DNA from: an uncultured Dehalococcoidia bacterium
GTDB taxonomy: Bacteria > Chloroflexota > Dehalococcoidia > Lucifugimonadales > JAAXIE01
Reading direction: 5' to 3'
Length of the DNA: 64,000 nt
Assembly: GCA_951813255.1 (NCBI GenBank)
Contig: OX638353.1
Coordinates: forward strand, 124,001 to 188,000
Each line of letters starts with the position of its first letter. Positions within the stretch are counted from its first letter, which is position 1. Below the pieces are notes generated by a model that worked only from the letters and a program-made list of their open reading frames with translations, was not told the DNA's origin and did not search any database. Below, piece after piece: positions 43,405 through 51,381 of this stretch. A program made the translations under genes and the position numbers.

Positions 43405-43609
43405 ATGTCACAATGTCACATCGATCGTAGCTAAAATAGTGTTTTTGTAGCTGAAAAGTGTGTCATTTGTGACATTTTCCTAGCTGGCCAGATACGGAAA
43501 GGGTGTGACATTTTTCAGATACGAAAAATGTCACAGATTTTTGGGGAATGTGACACTTGTGACATTTTGCCTAGCTGGCCAGATACGCGCACACTGTGAC
43601 ATTTTTGAC
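43405..43609. repeat. Core-and-word repeat cluster, TGTGACA type
   Basis: Words TGTCACA or TGTGACA occur about ten times, often as doublets (ATGTCACA twice at 43405-43420; TGTGACAC-TTGTGACA at 43550-43566). They alternate with cores: CGTAGCTA near 43426, TAGCTGGCCAGATACG at about 43481 and 43572, and CAGATACG near 43516. The core itself is an imperfect palindrome (TAGCTGG-CCAGATA). The rest of 43327-43829 holds no gene. Confidence 0.7.
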
Positions 43610-43829
43610 AGGCTTTTGGGAAGGTGTTTGGGGGGGTTTTTGGCGAGGGAATGCGGGCCCCCGGAGAGAGGTGCAGGGCAGGTGTGGCGTGGGTGTTCTG
43701 GGGATGTGTCGGGTGCGTTCATCATGGGGGCATGGTACATTAGTTCGCGTTATTTGGCAAGGGGCGCGTGTCAGGGATGCGAGAAAACGACTTGCCGACC
43801 CATTTCCGATCTTGGGACATGGATGGGAG

Positions 43830-44429
43830 TCACAGGACTTGGAAGTGGGCCTCGGTGGGGATGCAGTCGACGCCGTTGATGGGGACCATGTCCTGTGGGC
43901 AGGTGGAGAAGGCGATGACGCAGTCCATCTCGGCGCGGAGGAGGACGTAGTCGCTAGGTTTGGAGAGGGGTGGCTGGAAGGAGAGGCTACCGTCGGCCTC
44001 GACGGGGATGTTCATGAAGAGGTTCCAAGGGCTGGGGGTGTCGGCGGAGGTCAGGCCAAGCTCGGCAAGGCCTTGGGCTAGGTTGTCGGTGCAGTTGTCG
44101 TGGTATTCGGTGCAACCTAGCAATTCATAACGGTAGCGGTCGCAGGCGGCAAGCAGGGTATCGTGGATGCCGGGGGTGGTGTCCTCGATTAGGGTGAGGA
44201 TGGGCCGGCGGTGGTTGGTGACCATGCTGGAGCCGGTTGGGGCCATGATGCGGCCAAGGGCTGTACGGCTATGCTCCATGGACATGAACTCGGTCATGTC
44301 GTGGCGGTTGAAGGCCCAGGTATCGACGACCTGCTGGCCATGGGTGTTGATGAGCTTGACGTGCTGACCGCGGTCAACGAAGGCGGCTTTGCCTCTGCGG
44401 GCTTCGATGGTGGTGAGGGGTGTGGTCAT
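43830..44429 (-). CDS. Urea carboxylase-associated family protein (DUF1989)
   Basis: The 199-aa protein shows the family's features: GQHVKLINTHGQQVVDTWAF near the N-terminus, SMEHSRTALGRIMAPTGSSM, HDTLLAACDRYRYELLGC and HDNCTDNLAQGLAELGL with conserved Asp/Cys, and PWNLFMNIPVEADGSLSF. DUF1989 proteins accompany urea/guanidine carboxylase genes and may bind a metal through the Cys/His residues. None of those partners is present here. GAGG precedes the ATG at 44429. It stands alone between a repeat cluster and the DUF5678 gene. Confidence 0.8.
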   Translation of the reverse strand: MTTPLTTIEARRGKAAFVDRGQHVKLINTHGQQVVDTWAFNRHDMTEFMSMEHSRTALGRIMAPTGSSMVTNHRRPILTLIEDTTPGIHDTLLAACDRYRYELLGCTEYHDNCTDNLAQGLAELGLTSADTPSPWNLFMNIPVEADGSLSFQPPLSKPSDYVLLRAEMDCVIAFSTCPQDMVPINGVDCIPTEAHFQVL

Positions 44430-44704
44430 GGGGTTTGCACCTCGTTGTGGGTGGGGTCCTTTTTGGTGAGGGTGACTCCGATATCTTTCGTTGAGGGAGG
44501 CGTATCAAGCCTGAGAGACCCCCGATAGTTTCAAGGTATATGGTTATGGGCGGTCCATCAAGGCAGGTGTTTCACGCTGAGCCAACGGACTTCGCGACGG
44601 CGCCATGATACGATTGGAGAAAGACGGCCTTTGAGGGGATTTGGGTGCAGGGGCGCTGGCTGCGCCGTCTAAATAACTGGGGAAGTTCCTGAGGAGGGAT
44701 GAGC

Positions 44705-44968
44705 ATGGGGCAGATAGAGCGAGGCCCGGCTGACCCGGAGAGGACAAAGCGGATGGACCAGTTCAAGAAAGACTTAGACTTTTTTTATGCCCACTATGAT
44801 GAGTGGGTGGCAGTGTATCCCGACCACTGGGTATTGGTGTATGGGGAGAGGCTGGTGGGGGCGGTGAAGACCATTGAGGAGCTCAGAGAGTTGGGAGAGC
44901 GGGAGGGCGTACCTATGAGTGGGGTGAGCAAATACTTGAATAGCAAGCCAGTGATGTTGATAGTTTGA
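44705..44968 (+). CDS. DUF5678-like small protein (87 aa)
   Basis: GGAGG eight bases before ATG at 44705 decides the start (MGQIERGPADPERTKRMDQF). The centre FYAHYDEWVAVYPDHWVLVY followed by GERLVGAVKTIEELRELGER fits the DUF5678 pattern of a short domain with a YPD-x-WV core. DUF5678 genes often sit directly before a retropepsin-like protease gene, and that is the case here, with a four-base TTGA overlap. The function of the pair is not known to me; stoichiometric coupling is likely. Confidence 0.65.
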   Translation: MGQIERGPADPERTKRMDQFKKDLDFFYAHYDEWVAVYPDHWVLVYGERLVGAVKTIEELRELGEREGVPMSGVSKYLNSKPVMLIV

Positions 44969-45420
44969 CGGGGGTATGGAGAACCCGGATAGAGGGAGAA
45001 TATCTCAACGCGGGTTCGCGTGCCCCGGCGAGACCGTTTGTTCACGCGAATGTAAGGCTCCTTCGGATTGGATTCGAAGCTGACGTCGATTTCCTAATAG
45101 ATACAGGGGCAGATTTCACCATGCTGGTGTTGCCACGCCTTAGTCCCAACCTTCTGGACAGGGCGACACTGAACACAATGCAAGGCATTGGCGGTAGTAG
45201 AGGCACTTATCTGGAACATGCCGTTTTCAACTTCAAGACGGCGGGCGGGGATGAGACAAGCTGGGCGGACTGGGTGACGGTGCTGGATGTATGGAGCGGG
45301 ACGCCGGAAGAACAGGCCGGTGCTGCTACAATTCCGTGCCTTTTGGGGCGAGACTTCCTTAGCGTATGCCGGTTGGTCGCGTCGCCGATGACTCAAGAGT
45401 TGTACATGGAAGTGCTGTAG
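44965..45420 (+). CDS. Retropepsin-like aspartic protease (151 aa)
   Basis: The catalytic motif DFLIDTGADFTMLVLPRLS (DTGA, about residues 48-51) is followed by the second conserved element IPCLLGRDFLSVCRLV near the C-terminus, the GxxxxL-LGRDFL layout of single-domain retropepsins, which are active as dimers. The start is a TTG overlapping the previous stop, with no separate ribosome binding site, so translation is probably coupled. No signal peptide or membrane segment is present; the target is unknown. Confidence 0.75.
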   Translation: MTGVWRTRIEGEYLNAGSRAPARPFVHANVRLLRIGFEADVDFLIDTGADFTMLVLPRLSPNLLDRATLNTMQGIGGSRGTYLEHAVFNFKTAGGDETSWADWVTVLDVWSGTPEEQAGAATIPCLLGRDFLSVCRLVASPMTQELYMEVL

Positions 45421-45484
45421 GGCCAGCCAGTCCGGTCAAAGATATGATGGCGGGTCTACCAATGTCGCAGAACCGGGAGGAGTC

Positions 45485-46582
45485 ATGCGCATCGCATCAG
45501 TGGAGACGGAACTGTACCGCATACCTCGGGGGCCGGGGTTGTCGAGTGCCAGTGCGCGGATTGAGGCTACGAGCATGCTGGTGGCGCGGGTGCGGTCGGA
45601 GGATGGGCTGGAGGGGATGGGGTGGACTTACAGTCATGGGTTGGCGGGGGCGAGCCTGAAGACGGCGGTGGATACGCTGTTCGCGCCGCGGTTGGTGGGT
45701 GAGGAGGCTGACGACATCCAGAGGTTGTGGAATAGCCTCTGGTACAGCATTTTCCCAAACATCACCATGGCGGGGGTTACCACGGTGGCGATGGCGCCGG
45801 TGGATATTGCCCTGTGGGACTTGGCTGCCAAAGCGGCGGGTAAGCCACTGTTCCGGTTGCTGGGAGGGTACAGGGAGAGCGCCCCGGTGTATGGAAGCGG
45901 TATTGACCTGGCGTACACGACGGAGGAGCTTCTGGATGAGGTGGGGGCGTTTGCTCGTGACGGGTATTGGGGAGTGAAGATCAAGGTGGGGCGGGAGAGT
46001 TTGGCCGAGGATGTGGAGAGGCTGAGGGCGGTACGGGATGTCATAGGGCCGCATGCCCGGCTGATGGTGGATGCCAACCAGCGATGGAATGTGGGAGAGG
46101 CGTTGCTGCGGGCGCAGGCGATGGAGGAGTTCAACCTGTTCTGGCTGGAGGAGCCGATCATTGCGGAGGACCATGCTGGGTATGAACGGCTGAGCCGGAC
46201 GGTATCGGTGCCACTGGCGGGGGGTGAGGGACACTTGCGGGAAGGCGAGTTTTTGGACCTGTTCCAGAGGGCCTGCCTCCAATATGTGCAGGCGGATGTG
46301 TGCCGTGTTGGGGGCATCACGCCTTGGCTGAAGATTGCGGCCTTGGCTGACAGCTACCATTTGCCGATGGCCCCGCACTTGGTGGAGGAGATAGCGGTGC
46401 ACTTGGCGTGTGGGGTGCCGAACGGATACTTGGTGGAGCACCTACCGACTCTGAATCTGAACAACACCGGTGTGGTGGCTGATCCGTTGATGCCTGAGCG
46501 GGGGGTGGTTACGCCACGGGAGGAGCCGGGCCACGCTGTGCACTTCGATCCGGAGGTTCTGGGCAAGCTGCGCGTGGAGTGA
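45485..46582 (+). CDS. Mandelate racemase / muconate lactonizing enzyme family (enolase superfamily)
   Basis: GGGAGGAG precedes ATG. The 365-aa product has a capping domain (IASVETELYRIPRG), then the barrel with GYWGVKIKVGRESLAEDVER (KxK, about residues 160-162), ARLMVDANQRWNVGEA (Asp), FWLEEPIIAEDH (Glu), VPLAGGEGHLREGEF (Glu) and PMAPHLVEEIAVHLACG (His). This is the acid-sugar dehydratase/racemase-type residue set. It should abstract a proton alpha to a carboxylate. Expanded paralogues of this family are reported from SAR202 genomes. Coding strand is G-rich at third positions. Confidence 0.88.
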   Translation: MRIASVETELYRIPRGPGLSSASARIEATSMLVARVRSEDGLEGMGWTYSHGLAGASLKTAVDTLFAPRLVGEEADDIQRLWNSLWYSIFPNITMAGVTTVAMAPVDIALWDLAAKAAGKPLFRLLGGYRESAPVYGSGIDLAYTTEELLDEVGAFARDGYWGVKIKVGRESLAEDVERLRAVRDVIGPHARLMVDANQRWNVGEALLRAQAMEEFNLFWLEEPIIAEDHAGYERLSRTVSVPLAGGEGHLREGEFLDLFQRACLQYVQADVCRVGGITPWLKIAALADSYHLPMAPHLVEEIAVHLACGVPNGYLVEHLPTLNLNNTGVVADPLMPERGVVTPREEPGHAVHFDPEVLGKLRVE

Positions 46583-46719
46583 GGCTTCTGGGAGGTCCGG
46601 GAGGGTCCTTCGACTTCGTGGTGAGGTCAGGACGAACGGATGGAGGCTGAGGCGATTATTTTGATGGCAACAACAGAGGGGGTGCGGGAGGGATGGTGTG
46701 GCCGTGGTCTTGGTGGTCT

Positions 46720-47060
46720 CATGGTTGTATCTGAGCCAGCTACGAAAAGCCTGTCTCATTCCGGGAGATTTCGTAGCTGCGAAAACATGGGGTGACGGGA
46801 GCGTTCGTAGCTGATGAGACAGAAATCGTAGCTGTGGCGAATGTTTCGTAGCTGAGATTTGTCTCATTGTCTCATGGTTGTATCTGGGCCAGCTAGGAAA
46901 ACGTTGTCTCACGCGGGGCAAATTCGTATCTGGAGAGCGGCGAAAAATGGTGACAAAAGGAGACAAGGCCGTAGCTGGGGACGGGATTTGGAGGGCTGAA
47001 ATTTGTCTCATTTGTCTCACGTTTGTATCTGAGTCAGCTACGAAAAACTTGTCTCGTTCA
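46720..47060. repeat. Core-and-word repeat cluster, TGTCTCA type
   Basis: Three related units carry GGTTGTATCTGAGCCAGCTA or a close variant (46723, 46876 and 47021), each followed by CGAAAA and then TGTCTCA. They are preceded by doublets of TTGTCTCA (for example 46858-46874). Between them CGTAGCTG occurs four times (46773, 46811, 46829, 46850). The dyad TATCTG-CAGCTA resembles that of the 43.4-kb cluster, but the word here is TGTCTCA rather than TGTGACA. The stretch 46583-47446 contains no gene I can support. Confidence 0.7.
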
Positions 47061-47446
47061 AAGGGATGTGGAAGGCGAGTTGGGGATGGGATGCGGGTTC
47101 CCTGTGCGCTGGCAGGGGAGCGGGGCTGGCCCGGCAGGGGAAGGACGTACATGGGATTGGTCTTTGTGGAGTTCACGGTGTTTCCTCATAAAACAAAAGC
47201 TGGGGTGACCTTTTGGGGTCAGTCCCGGGTACGCTCTTTAGAGGCAGAATAGAACAAATGTCTGGGCTTGTCAAGAGGCGGATGTCATGGGTGTGTGGCA
47301 GGAGTCGGGGCGGGGTCCTTCGACTCCGGGATGAAGGGAGGTGGCTTTGGCGGGCTATTTTCAGGGCAAGGATAGGCGGGTCAGAACCGAGTGATATACT
47401 GGCCTTCAGGAACCTTGGCCTTACCCTCAACCTAGGGAGGGATTGC

Positions 47447-48730
47447 ATGACCACTGCTGACGCATCCCATCTGATTGATGCCGACAAGGGCTTCATAGAC
47501 CACGCCGTCTTCATCGACGCTGCCATATACCAGCAGGAGTTGGAGCAGATTTTCGCGCGGTGCTGGCTCTTCCTGTGTCACGAGAGTTCTATCCCCAATC
47601 CTGGGGACTTCTTCTCCACCTACATGGGGGAAGACCCGGTGTTGGTGACGCGGGATATGAACGGCAAGGTGGGGGCGTTTTTGAACGTGTGCCGTCACCG
47701 AGGGAACCGGGTGTGCCGTGCTGATGCGGGGAATGCGTCGGCTTTTGTGTGCGCGTATCACGGGTGGACGTATGGGAGCGACGGGAAGCTGATTGCGGTG
47801 CCGAGCCTCAAGGAGGCCTACTACGACGAGTTGGATACCAGCAAGTGGGGGCTGGTACCGGTGGCACAGGTGGACAGCTACAAGGGGCTGGTGTTCGGGA
47901 CCTTCGACCCCAATGCGCCGTCCCTGTCGGACTATCTGGGTGGGGCGAAGTGGTATTTGGACAACTTCTTTGACCGGCGTGAGGGTGGGGTTGAGGTGTT
48001 TGGCGGGATGCACAAGTGGGTGGTGCCATGCAACTGGAAGTTTCCGGCGGAGAATTTCGCGGGGGACAACTACCATGTGGCTTGGAGCCATTTGTCGGCC
48101 ATTCGCACGAACTTCAGCACCGGGTCGGGCGTGAAGAACCCGAACCCCAAGGGGCCGAATGTGGGGTTGGAGAATGGCCACTGCATGCTGACCTTTGGGC
48201 CGGACGACAGCGCGGACCCGCCGGTGGGTCCGATACTTGATTATGAAGAGAGTATTCGTCCTGAGGTGGAGGAGCGCCTGGGGCCGCGGCGGTCGCTGGT
48301 GAACCCCATAGTGGGGACGATTTTCCCCAACTTCTCGTTCCTGCGCACGACTTCGCGCAGCATGAGAGTGTGGCAGCCACGGGGGCCGGACAAGATTGAG
48401 ATTTGGGCTTGGACCTATGTGGACAAGGCGGCGCCTCCCGAGGTGCGGGAGGAGATACGCAAGGGCGGGATTTATGGGTTCAGTCCATCGGGCAGTTTTG
48501 AGCAGGACGACATGGACAACTGGCAGGAGTGCACCCAGACGGCGCAAGGGGTGATGGGGCGGAGTTTGAGGCTTCACATGGGGATGGGGTTGGGGCATGA
48601 GGGGTATAGCGAGGAGCTGGGCGGGTTTGAAAGCCATTTCCGGAACAGCGAAAGCAACCACCGGAATTTCTACCGGCACTGGGCGCGGATGATGAATGGG
48701 GCGAGTTGGGGGGAATTGCAGGGGTGCTAG
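47447..48730 (+). CDS. Rieske non-heme iron oxygenase, alpha subunit (427 aa)
   Basis: GGGAGG precedes ATG at 47447. The Rieske cluster ligands are in NVCRHRGNRVCRADAGN (Cys/His, about residues 82-85) and FVCAYHGWTYGSDGKL (Cys/His, about 102-105). The mononuclear iron site reads FAGDNYHVAWSHLSAIRT (His pair, about 208-213), with Asp expected near the C-terminus. This is the alpha subunit layout of aromatic-ring hydroxylating dioxygenases; it would need a ferredoxin and reductase, and a beta subunit in many systems, none of which is nearby. Frame extension to 47213 has no protein character. Third positions become G-rich after about 47640. Confidence 0.88.
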   Translation: MTTADASHLIDADKGFIDHAVFIDAAIYQQELEQIFARCWLFLCHESSIPNPGDFFSTYMGEDPVLVTRDMNGKVGAFLNVCRHRGNRVCRADAGNASAFVCAYHGWTYGSDGKLIAVPSLKEAYYDELDTSKWGLVPVAQVDSYKGLVFGTFDPNAPSLSDYLGGAKWYLDNFFDRREGGVEVFGGMHKWVVPCNWKFPAENFAGDNYHVAWSHLSAIRTNFSTGSGVKNPNPKGPNVGLENGHCMLTFGPDDSADPPVGPILDYEESIRPEVEERLGPRRSLVNPIVGTIFPNFSFLRTTSRSMRVWQPRGPDKIEIWAWTYVDKAAPPEVREEIRKGGIYGFSPSGSFEQDDMDNWQECTQTAQGVMGRSLRLHMGMGLGHEGYSEELGGFESHFRNSESNHRNFYRHWARMMNGASWGELQGC

Positions 48731-48930
48731 GAGTCTGACCGGTCAACGCTGTTTCGTGCAATCAAAGGCAATCCCTTCAATTGCGCGCTTAAGTTCGCCA
48801 GCCCACTGGCTATCGTCGGCATCATAACTTACGAATACATTTACTTAATTATTGGGGATTACTAACATGGCTACACAACAGCCTCACTCTGATTATATGA
48901 ACGAAAACGGCTAAGGGCAAAAGGGAAACC

Positions 48931-49200
48931 CTAGAATATCCAGCGGCTCACTTTGAAGATGCCAAAGAAGAAACCGAAAGCACAACCCGAAATAACCATG
49001 CTGCCAAACAGAAAACGATTGGCTATAGCCGACTCTATCAACGCCCGACGTAAGCGGATGTACTCATGGACACCCCAAGCAACATCCAGACCAAGGACGC
49101 TAGGTATCAGAATCCACACAGGGAACCAGTTACCTGCCGCTCCGAACCATGCGGCTAGTACCGCTCCTGCCATACTGAGAGAAGAGACACAACCCATCAA
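48931..49200 (-). CDS. Small membrane protein (89 aa), hypothetical
   Basis: Two or three hydrophobic helices are visible: SMAGAVLAAWFGAAG, FPVWILIPSVLGLDVAWGV and FGSMVISGCAFGFFFGIF, separated by a basic loop (RLRRALIESAIANRF). No recognised family. It lies inside the segment bounded by inverted repeats, so it may be a passenger gene. Start uncertain; no strong ribosome binding site was seen. Confidence 0.45.
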   Translation of the reverse strand: MMGCVSSLSMAGAVLAAWFGAAGNWFPVWILIPSVLGLDVAWGVHEYIRLRRALIESAIANRFLFGSMVISGCAFGFFFGIFKVSRWIF

Positions 49201-49376
49201 AGCCCCTCTAAGAAAGGAACGGCTAGAGAACTACGGAGGAGTCTCATGCCCCTCTCCCTCACTAGGCTTTTGGAGAAACTGCCACTTATGGTCTGCGGGC
49301 AGTTTCAACAATGCAGACATAAGCTCATCAGGTGTCGGCGTGGGCTGATGCTCAAGCGTGGGTAGGTGGGAACCTA

Positions 49377-49541
49377 TCACAAGATTGAAGTGGAGCGGTT
49401 TGAAGGCCCTACCGGAGTCTTATCAACAGGCCCACGCCCCTTGCTCTCCTTACGCTTCTTCAAAGACCATTTGGTCTTCCGTGTCCAAGGGCCTAGCGTC
49501 GTGATACCCTTGCGATGCGCTTTGCCCGGTGCTTTTGCCAT
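49377..49541 (-). pseudogene. Possible N-terminal remnant of an IS1595-type transposase
   Basis: The 54-aa frame begins MAKAPGKAHRKGIT, close to the APGK-x-HR-x-GI start that I associate with IS1595-family transposases, then diverges into Lys/Arg-rich sequence and stops. The zinc-binding and DDE parts are missing. The identification rests on 14 residues and is tentative. Confidence 0.35.
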
Positions 49542-49591
49542 TCGTTTCAATCCTCTTTTGTGTAGTCATGTTAGTAATCCCCTAATTATTC

Positions 49592-49894
49592 CTATGGAAT
49601 GACCTCCCAGATCTGGCGGTTGCCTTCTACTGAGTTGCCATTAAATTGCCGGACAGACTCTTCAGTCTCGGGGGATAGCTTGTGGTAATTGGTACGTTGA
49701 TTATTAAAGTACTCATCCAGGCTTTCCACTTCGATTTCAAATGCGATGGTATCCATTCGATCTGTATAATCCGTGTAGATTTTGCCCGTTGTATTGCCAT
49801 CTCTGGCCCAGGAAGCCCTAACCTCCTTAACAACTTCCAAGCACTCAGGCACCTTTCCCCGGGCACACTTCCAGACGATTCTCACCATGTACAT
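49592..49894 (-). CDS. Small ferredoxin-like-fold protein, NIPSNAP/ABM-like (100 aa)
   Basis: AGGAG seven bases before ATG at 49894 gives MYMVRIVWKCARGKVPECLE, then VVKEVRASWARDGNTTGKIY and DTIAFEIEVESLDEYFNN. Alternating strand-helix-strand with a central DTIAFEIE strand resembles dimeric alpha-beta barrel (ABM/NIPSNAP) proteins. Such proteins can be heme-degrading or monooxygenase-like, but many have no known role. Lower GC than the flanking catabolic genes. Confidence 0.5.
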   Translation of the reverse strand: MYMVRIVWKCARGKVPECLEVVKEVRASWARDGNTTGKIYTDYTDRMDTIAFEIEVESLDEYFNNQRTNYHKLSPETEESVRQFNGNSVEGNRQIWEVIP

Positions 49895-50071
49895 TCTTGG
49901 TCTCCTCAGGACATATGTTAGCCAATTATCCCATTGATGCCGTCCCAAAGGCTGAGGGATCAAGGCTAAAGTCTCTATTTGATAGGTAACTCTCTCTTCA
50001 ACCCACCTTCAATGGGAAGGAAGGGATTAAACACCCTGACTTCCTCGCCAATCGTGCACCAGCTTTGACCC

Positions 50072-51202
50072 CTACCTGCCGGGCCAGCCTTTGATGATGG
50101 TCTCCTCTATGGCGTAGCTGGTCTCGCGCAGGTGTTGGCTGGGGTCGACTACCATGCGGAGGGGCTTGTTGGTGTAGGTTGTGAGCCTCAGGCCGCCGGG
50201 CTCGTTGTAGCTGGTGTGGCTGATGCCGGCCTCTGCCATGGAGGTCTGGCCTGCTTCCATGTGGTAGCTGCCGTGTTCGGTCATCTGGGTTAGACGGCCT
50301 GAGAACTGGAACCAGAACTCGTCCTCGTCGTAGCCACGGTGGGCGCCGGGTTGCTTGCCTGGGTTGGAGTAGGTGCGCTGGCGGAAGGTGGAGTTCTCCC
50401 ACAGCAGGGAAGTGCGCACCTTGAGAGTGGGGTCGTCGGGGGCAGTGGTGTAGTAGTTGAAGGGGCTGACCTTGTGGGTGCGGTAGCCCGTCTCGGCGCG
50501 TCCCTTCACATAGTCGTAAGAGCGCATGAAGATGTAGTCGTCGCCGGGCAGTGCGTCCCACTGGGTCAGACGCTCGGTGACCTTGCCGGTGTCGGGGATG
50601 TGCAATTGCGGAAGCTCTTCGGCGCCGGGCGTTGCACCCTTGGCGTGGACACGGTGACGGATGTCGGTGGTGGCATCGTCAGGCTGCATGCTGGGATGCA
50701 CGAACTCCCTGGGGTAGTAGACCATGCGGCGGCAGTTCTCGCTGCCGGTGGAGCGGTGGGCAACCATGGCGGGTACCAGCAGGGCTTCGCCGGGCTCGAG
50801 AGTGTAGTCGCCGAAGCTGGTCTCCACGAGCGACCTGCCGGAGAACTGGAAGAAGATGGTCTGGAAGTCGCCTGCCCGCAGGAAGTGCTGCTGGGTGCCG
50901 ACTATGCGCTGGCAGGCGACGCGGAGGGTCTCGCCGGCGTAGAGGAGGAGTTCAGCGTCGCCTCCCGACTTGGCGTCCATGTCGGGCAGCATGTCGAAGG
51001 GGCGGAGCTTGCGCCAGTCCTGCCGTCCACTGCCTTCGAGGATGCTGTCGCAGATATCCTCAGTGGGCTGGGTCTCCCAAAGGACGGAGTCGGCCTCCTT
51101 GCCCCAGAGGGTGTAGAAACAGCGCTCGAATCCTTCAGGCGGAGTCTGGTGGGCTGAGGACTGGACCTGTCGCATCATGGCATCGCCCTGTTGCTGCGTC
51201 AT
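50072..51202 (-). CDS. Bicupin protein, homogentisate-dioxygenase-like (376 aa)
   Basis: Two cupin-like halves are visible. The first (about residues 85-170) has FQTIFFQFSGRSLVETSFGD then YTLEPGEALLVPAMVAHRST. The second (about 260-345) has DEDEFWFQFSGRLTQMTEHG, YHMEAGQTSMAEAGISHTS and LTTYTNKPLRMV. The repeat of FFQFSGR/FWFQFSGR suggests internal duplication. This layout recalls homogentisate 1,2-dioxygenase and related bicupins, which cleave aromatic rings with Fe(II), but the His/Glu set is not fully clear. GAGGAG precedes the ATG. Placed beside Rieske and molybdenum enzyme genes, an aromatic catabolic role is plausible. Confidence 0.6.
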   Translation of the reverse strand: MTQQQGDAMMRQVQSSAHQTPPEGFERCFYTLWGKEADSVLWETQPTEDICDSILEGSGRQDWRKLRPFDMLPDMDAKSGGDAELLLYAGETLRVACQRIVGTQQHFLRAGDFQTIFFQFSGRSLVETSFGDYTLEPGEALLVPAMVAHRSTGSENCRRMVYYPREFVHPSMQPDDATTDIRHRVHAKGATPGAEELPQLHIPDTGKVTERLTQWDALPGDDYIFMRSYDYVKGRAETGYRTHKVSPFNYYTTAPDDPTLKVRTSLLWENSTFRQRTYSNPGKQPGAHRGYDEDEFWFQFSGRLTQMTEHGSYHMEAGQTSMAEAGISHTSYNEPGGLRLTTYTNKPLRMVVDPSQHLRETSYAIEETIIKGWPGR

Positions 51203-51381
51203 CTCGCATCTCCTCTGAGGCGTCTAATGCCGGGGTTTTGGGGCATTATCGAGGGGCTCTGCTGCGAGGTCAATGCGCTTCGGTAGCAGGCTGCTTTCGC
51301 GCCTATGCTAAACTCTCAGCAGCCTTTCGAGCCTTTGCCATAGGTGGCTGAGGACCGAGTCTCCTGATCTGGGAGTGTGAG

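Larger units (their letters stand above)
48854..49582. mobile_element. 729-bp segment bounded by 25-bp inverted repeats
   Basis: GGGGATTACTAACATGGCTACACAA at 48854-48878 recurs inverted at 49558-49582 with one mismatch. Both copies are preceded by AT-rich sequence. Inside lie a small membrane protein gene and two minus-strand coding remnants (49377-49541, and 49231-49320 reading MSALLKLPADHKWQFLQ). GC is lower than in the flanks. This looks like a non-autonomous or internally deleted transposable element; target-site duplications are not evident. Confidence 0.5.

Noticed and set aside
43405..43609. CRISPR array
   Set aside because: Repeats are short, occur in both orientations, spacers are unequal and no cas gene is present.
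47432..48679. 415-aa minus-strand frame opposite the Rieske gene
   Set aside because: His/Pro/Arg-rich mirror of a gene with both Rieske and iron-site motifs; no ribosome binding site.
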